From Pantoea phytobeneficialis (GTDB taxonomy: Bacteria > Pseudomonadota > Gammaproteobacteria > Enterobacterales > Enterobacteriaceae): DNA of 64,000 bases. The translations under genes and the position numbers were made by a program. Shown in pieces: positions 61,614-64,000 of this stretch. The notes beneath the pieces are model-generated. The model did not search any database. It saw nothing but the letters and a program-made list of their open reading frames with translations, and was not told where the DNA came from. The stretch covers positions 2,123,720 through 2,187,719 of the forward strand of contig NZ_CP024636.1 in NCBI RefSeq assembly GCF_009728735.1. Reading direction: 5' to 3'. Position 1 is the stretch's first letter. Each line of letters opens with the position of its first letter.

Positions 61614-62453
61614 ATGTTAGTCACCCCGAAAGTACGCATGAATCGCCTGTTTCAACAGGGCAAATGCCTCGATGTGGCGATCGATCACGGCATTGCTAAT
61701 GAACCCGATTTTCTGATTGGGCTGGAGAATATTGAAGGTGTGATGCGCAACCTGATCGCCGCCCAGCCGGATGCTATTCAGGTCAACTATGGTCAGGCCG
61801 ACTTGTTGCAACGCGAAGCAGGACGCAAACCGGCGCTGGTGATGCGCACCGATGTCGGTAATGCCTACAACGCGGCCCGCCATCGCGAGATGTGGGCGGT
61901 GCTGCACAACCCGGAAGAACCGATTCTGGCGGCGTTGCAGATGGATGCTGCCGCAGTGGTGGTCAATCTCTATCTGATCCCGGATGAGCCAGGCATCTTC
62001 CGTATGTGTGTCGAGAACATTGGCCGTCTGCGTCAGGCCTGCGATCGCTACGCCATGCCGTTAATGATTGAGCCACTGGTGATGGCCCCGGCCGGACAAG
62101 GTGCCGCTTACGGTTCGCTGGGCGATGTCGAAAAAATCGTGCCGCTGGTGCGACTGGCGCGTGAACTCGGTGCGGATATTGTCAAAGCCGACCCCACCGA
62201 TAACGTGGAAGACTTTCACCGTGTGGTAGAAGCCGCTCGCTGCCCAACGCTGGTACGCGGCGGCGGAAAAGGTGAGCTGGGCGCAGTGCTGCAAAAAAGT
62301 GCCGCGCTGATGGCGCAAGGGGCCAGCGGCATGGTCTACGGACGCAACGTTTATCAGCACGATAATCCATCACGGGTGGTGAAAGCGCTGATGGCGATCA
62401 TTCATCAGGGCGCGAGTGGCCCGGATGCGCTGGAGATTTATCAGCAGGGGTAA
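61614..62453 (+). CDS. DhnA/LsrF-type class I aldolase
   Basis: The 279-aa TIM barrel has the family's VAIDHGIANEP near the N-terminus (Asp24, His25), the Schiff-base Lys191 in GADIVKADPTDN and the phosphate-binding LVRGGGKGELGAVLQ. Relatives are archaeal-type fructose-bisphosphate aldolase and LsrF (thiolysis of phospho-AI-2). AGGAGG precedes the ATG. It lies alone with a small cupin downstream; no lsr genes are visible, so substrate is open. Confidence 0.9.
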   Translation: MLVTPKVRMNRLFQQGKCLDVAIDHGIANEPDFLIGLENIEGVMRNLIAAQPDAIQVNYGQADLLQREAGRKPALVMRTDVGNAYNAARHREMWAVLHNPEEPILAALQMDAAAVVVNLYLIPDEPGIFRMCVENIGRLRQACDRYAMPLMIEPLVMAPAGQGAAYGSLGDVEKIVPLVRLARELGADIVKADPTDNVEDFHRVVEAARCPTLVRGGGKGELGAVLQKSAALMAQGASGMVYGRNVYQHDNPSRVVKALMAIIHQGASGPDALEIYQQG

Positions 62454-62516
62454 GGGTTTGCAGCGGGTTGAAATGCATGTATAAACAATCATCTACCTGA
62501 TGAAAGGATCGGCAAC

Positions 62517-62846
62517 ATGCAGATTAACCAGTTACCTTTTGGCATTACCCAATGGGATCAGATTGAACCGGAAACCCACCCCGGCGATCGCGGCTTTGCG
62601 TTGTGGCGTACCCAACGTTTCAACGATATTCGTGTGCGCATGGTGGAATACTCGCCGGGGTATCTGGCCGATCACTGGTGTCTGAAGGGACATATTTTGC
62701 TGTGTCTGGAAGGGGAAATGGTGACAGAACTGGAAGATGGTCGCCGTTTTACCCTGACGCCTGGCGTCAGTTATCAGGTGGCGGATAATGCCGAAGCGCA
62801 CCGTTCCTCAACGGAAACCGGGGCGAAGCTGTTTATCGTTGATTGA
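62517..62846 (+). CDS. DHCW-motif cupin-fold protein
   Basis: This 109-aa single cupin has the motif GYLADHWCLKGHILLCLEGEM, the DHxC/DHWC signature of this small family, then LEDGRRFTLTPGVSYQVADNAEAHRSS with the second cupin motif. His and Cys could bind metal. GAAAGGATCGG precedes the start, 63 bp after the aldolase gene, with which it may be cotranscribed. Function unknown. Confidence 0.88.
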   Translation: MQINQLPFGITQWDQIEPETHPGDRGFALWRTQRFNDIRVRMVEYSPGYLADHWCLKGHILLCLEGEMVTELEDGRRFTLTPGVSYQVADNAEAHRSSTETGAKLFIVD

Positions 62847-62857
62847 TGCCATTATCC

Positions 62858-62955
62858 CGTAGCGGCGCGATTTATCGCGCAAATCCGTGCGCGATTTATC
62901 GTGCAAATCCGTGCGCGTTGTGAGAAAAATCCGCGCGATAAATCGCGCCGCTACG
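62858..62955. repeat. Cluster of REP-like units
   Basis: Outer inverted copies CGTAGCGGCGCGATTTATCG (62858) and GCGCGATAAATCGCGCCGCT (62933) enclose partial copies (GTGCGCGATTTATCGTGC at 62888 and CCGTGCGCG at 62909), so the array grew by duplication. It lies between convergent genes. Confidence 0.88.
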
Positions 62956-62966
62956 TGATGAAATAC

Positions 62967-64000
62967 TTAAGGTTGAGTTGCCAGCGCGTAAGCCGCTGTC
63001 AAATCCAGACGTTGCCAGAATGACTGCTCCGCATTGCCGGAAAGCGGATAACCGCCGGGCAGTGCCGATTTCACCATCAACGCGCGCCGTTGCGCAGCAG
63101 ACAATTGTGGCAGCGCGGTTTTCAGCAGCACTTCAGCCCCGGCAGGTACCGTCACCGCGACATGTTTGCCGGTTGTTTGCGGCAGGTTGTAGCTCAGGGT
63201 GAAACGGTAAAATCGTTTCATCTGCGGTGACCGATATGGATCATCCTTGCCGGTACTGCGCGCGCACTCCGCCAGTGAGGTGCCACACTCTTTCTCCAGC
63301 GCCGCACGCAGTTGCTCGCGAGCTTCACTGAACAATCCCTGATAGCGGGCATCGTTGAGATAATTCGCCACATTGCGTTCCGCCACCATGCGTGAACCCA
63401 TCACGTCGAGGGGGTAATGCACCCCCAGCACCAGACGCGAGTAACCGTAACGCGCACCACGGGTGACCAGCGCTTCGAAACGCTCCGGCACCATCTCCGC
63501 CAGCAACAGCGCATCGGTATAACCGGTATTGGTATGCCCGCTCGGGAAAGAACCGCCCTCGGCGGTGTACGGGTGGTTATCCTTCACCACCACATCGTCC
63601 GGCACCAGGTGAATGGTGTTGCCTTGATGCAGGAACGGACGCGGATAGTTGAAGTGTTTTTTCGCCGCACTGGTGCTGACTTCGCTGGCTTTAATCAGCG
63701 CCGCCGCTTTGCCCAGTTCTCCTTTGTCATAGGCGGTCAGAAAGGCTTTTCCGAGGCGCGGGCCAAGCGCATCGGCGAGGAAATAGAGATGGTTGATACC
63801 TTCGGCATCAGCCAGCGCCTGATGGCGTGTGCCCTGCGTGGCATTCAGGTTGATTTGGGTGACGGTGGCGCGGTTCGCATCCAGTACGCTGGCTGGCAGC
63901 GAACTAAACCCCGCCAGCAGCGCGATACCCGCCTGCTGATTGGCTTTGGTCTGGAAATCGTAGCCACTGCTTTTCAGCCAGGCGTAATCCGCCTGCGTGG
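62967..64000 (-). CDS. PAP2-superfamily acid phosphatase, 5' end beyond the window
   Basis: The frame is open from the stop at 62967 to the right edge, giving 343 residues without the start. The PAP2 signature runs KKHFNYPRPF (motif 1 Lys and Arg), GSFPSGHTNTGY (motif 2 His) and SRLVLGVHYPLDV (motif 3 Arg and His). An apparent GTG start at 63605 would delete motif 1, so it was rejected. The C-terminal part, after motif 3, extends well past the usual class A acid phosphatase, with LPGGYPLSGNAEQSFWQRLDLTAAYALA near the end. Such enzymes are periplasmic; the signal peptide would lie beyond 64000. Confidence 0.85.
   Translation of the reverse strand, partial: TQADYAWLKSSGYDFQTKANQQAGIALLAGFSSLPASVLDANRATVTQINLNATQGTRHQALADAEGINHLYFLADALGPRLGKAFLTAYDKGELGKAAALIKASEVSTSAAKKHFNYPRPFLHQGNTIHLVPDDVVVKDNHPYTAEGGSFPSGHTNTGYTDALLLAEMVPERFEALVTRGARYGYSRLVLGVHYPLDVMGSRMVAERNVANYLNDARYQGLFSEAREQLRAALEKECGTSLAECARSTGKDDPYRSPQMKRFYRFTLSYNLPQTTGKHVAVTVPAGAEVLLKTALPQLSAAQRRALMVKSALPGGYPLSGNAEQSFWQRLDLTAAYALATQP

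Noticed and set aside
62967..63605. Complete 212-aa PAP2 protein starting at the GTG at 63605
   Set aside because: The frame stays open to the window edge and the upstream part contains the essential PAP2 motif KKHFNYPRPF, so the gene is longer and cut by the window.

Overview
The window looks like chromosome or megaplasmid of a Gram-negative gammaproteobacterium in Enterobacterales, most likely Pantoea or a close Erwiniaceae relative. The reasons are moderately GC-rich coding DNA, enteric-type proteins (AgaR, an OmpC/OmpF-class porin, a YcaC-like hydrolase, a YhhW-like pirin, a GapC-like GAPDH) and about a dozen copies of an intergenic palindromic repeat built on GTAGCGGCGCGATTTATCGCGC. That genus call is an impression from content; no database was searched. 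No rRNA, tRNA, CRISPR, insertion sequence or prophage gene was recognised. Almost everything is accessory metabolism: importers, catabolic enzymes and local regulators.

Layout. 1-10.4 kb: agaR with AgaR-type operators at the left edge, then a minus-strand sugar operon (CUT1 ABC importer, ROK hexosamine-type kinase, second DeoR-family repressor, Gfo/Idh/MocA protein) divergent from a cytoplasmic GH123-like (DUF4091) protein. Together these suggest uptake and intracellular cleavage of N-acetylgalactosamine-containing oligosaccharides. 10.5-12.4 kb: nitrilase and divergent LysR. 12.6-27.8 kb: a large amino-acid-derivative catabolic island on both sides of a divergent promoter at about 23.0 kb. 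It holds a D-amino-acid-dehydrogenase-like enzyme, RidA, amidase, MFS transporter, LysR, ABC ATPase, M20 peptidase and a 985-residue four-module oxidoreductase on the minus strand, and a DapA-like aldolase, binding protein, permease, hydantoinase and GntR on the plus strand. 27.9-34.3 kb: cupin, an AT-rich secreted orphan, and a DUF1989/GntR/ABC operon.

34.3-53.4 kb: a porin, a small secreted protein, two related alpha/beta hydrolases and a very large kinase-like/AAA/GAF/PAS/histidine kinase. The kinase has two response regulators and shares its operon with two XapX membrane proteins and a YcaC-like hydrolase. The divergent operon encodes an amidohydrolase with a His/Cys-rich tail, DoxX and an MFS exporter. 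Pirin, GAPDH and a small AraC/MarA-like regulator follow. One 37-bp motif occurs upstream of the porin, the AraC-like gene and the amidohydrolase/YcaC-like pair, pointing to a local regulon.

53.6-60 kb: LysR, two ureohydrolases flanking a polar amino-acid ABC importer, and a convergent FAD oxidoreductase, probably for a guanidino compound. 60-64 kb: a VOC protein, two GNAT acetyltransferases, a DhnA-type aldolase, a small cupin, and a PAP2 acid phosphatase cut by the right edge.
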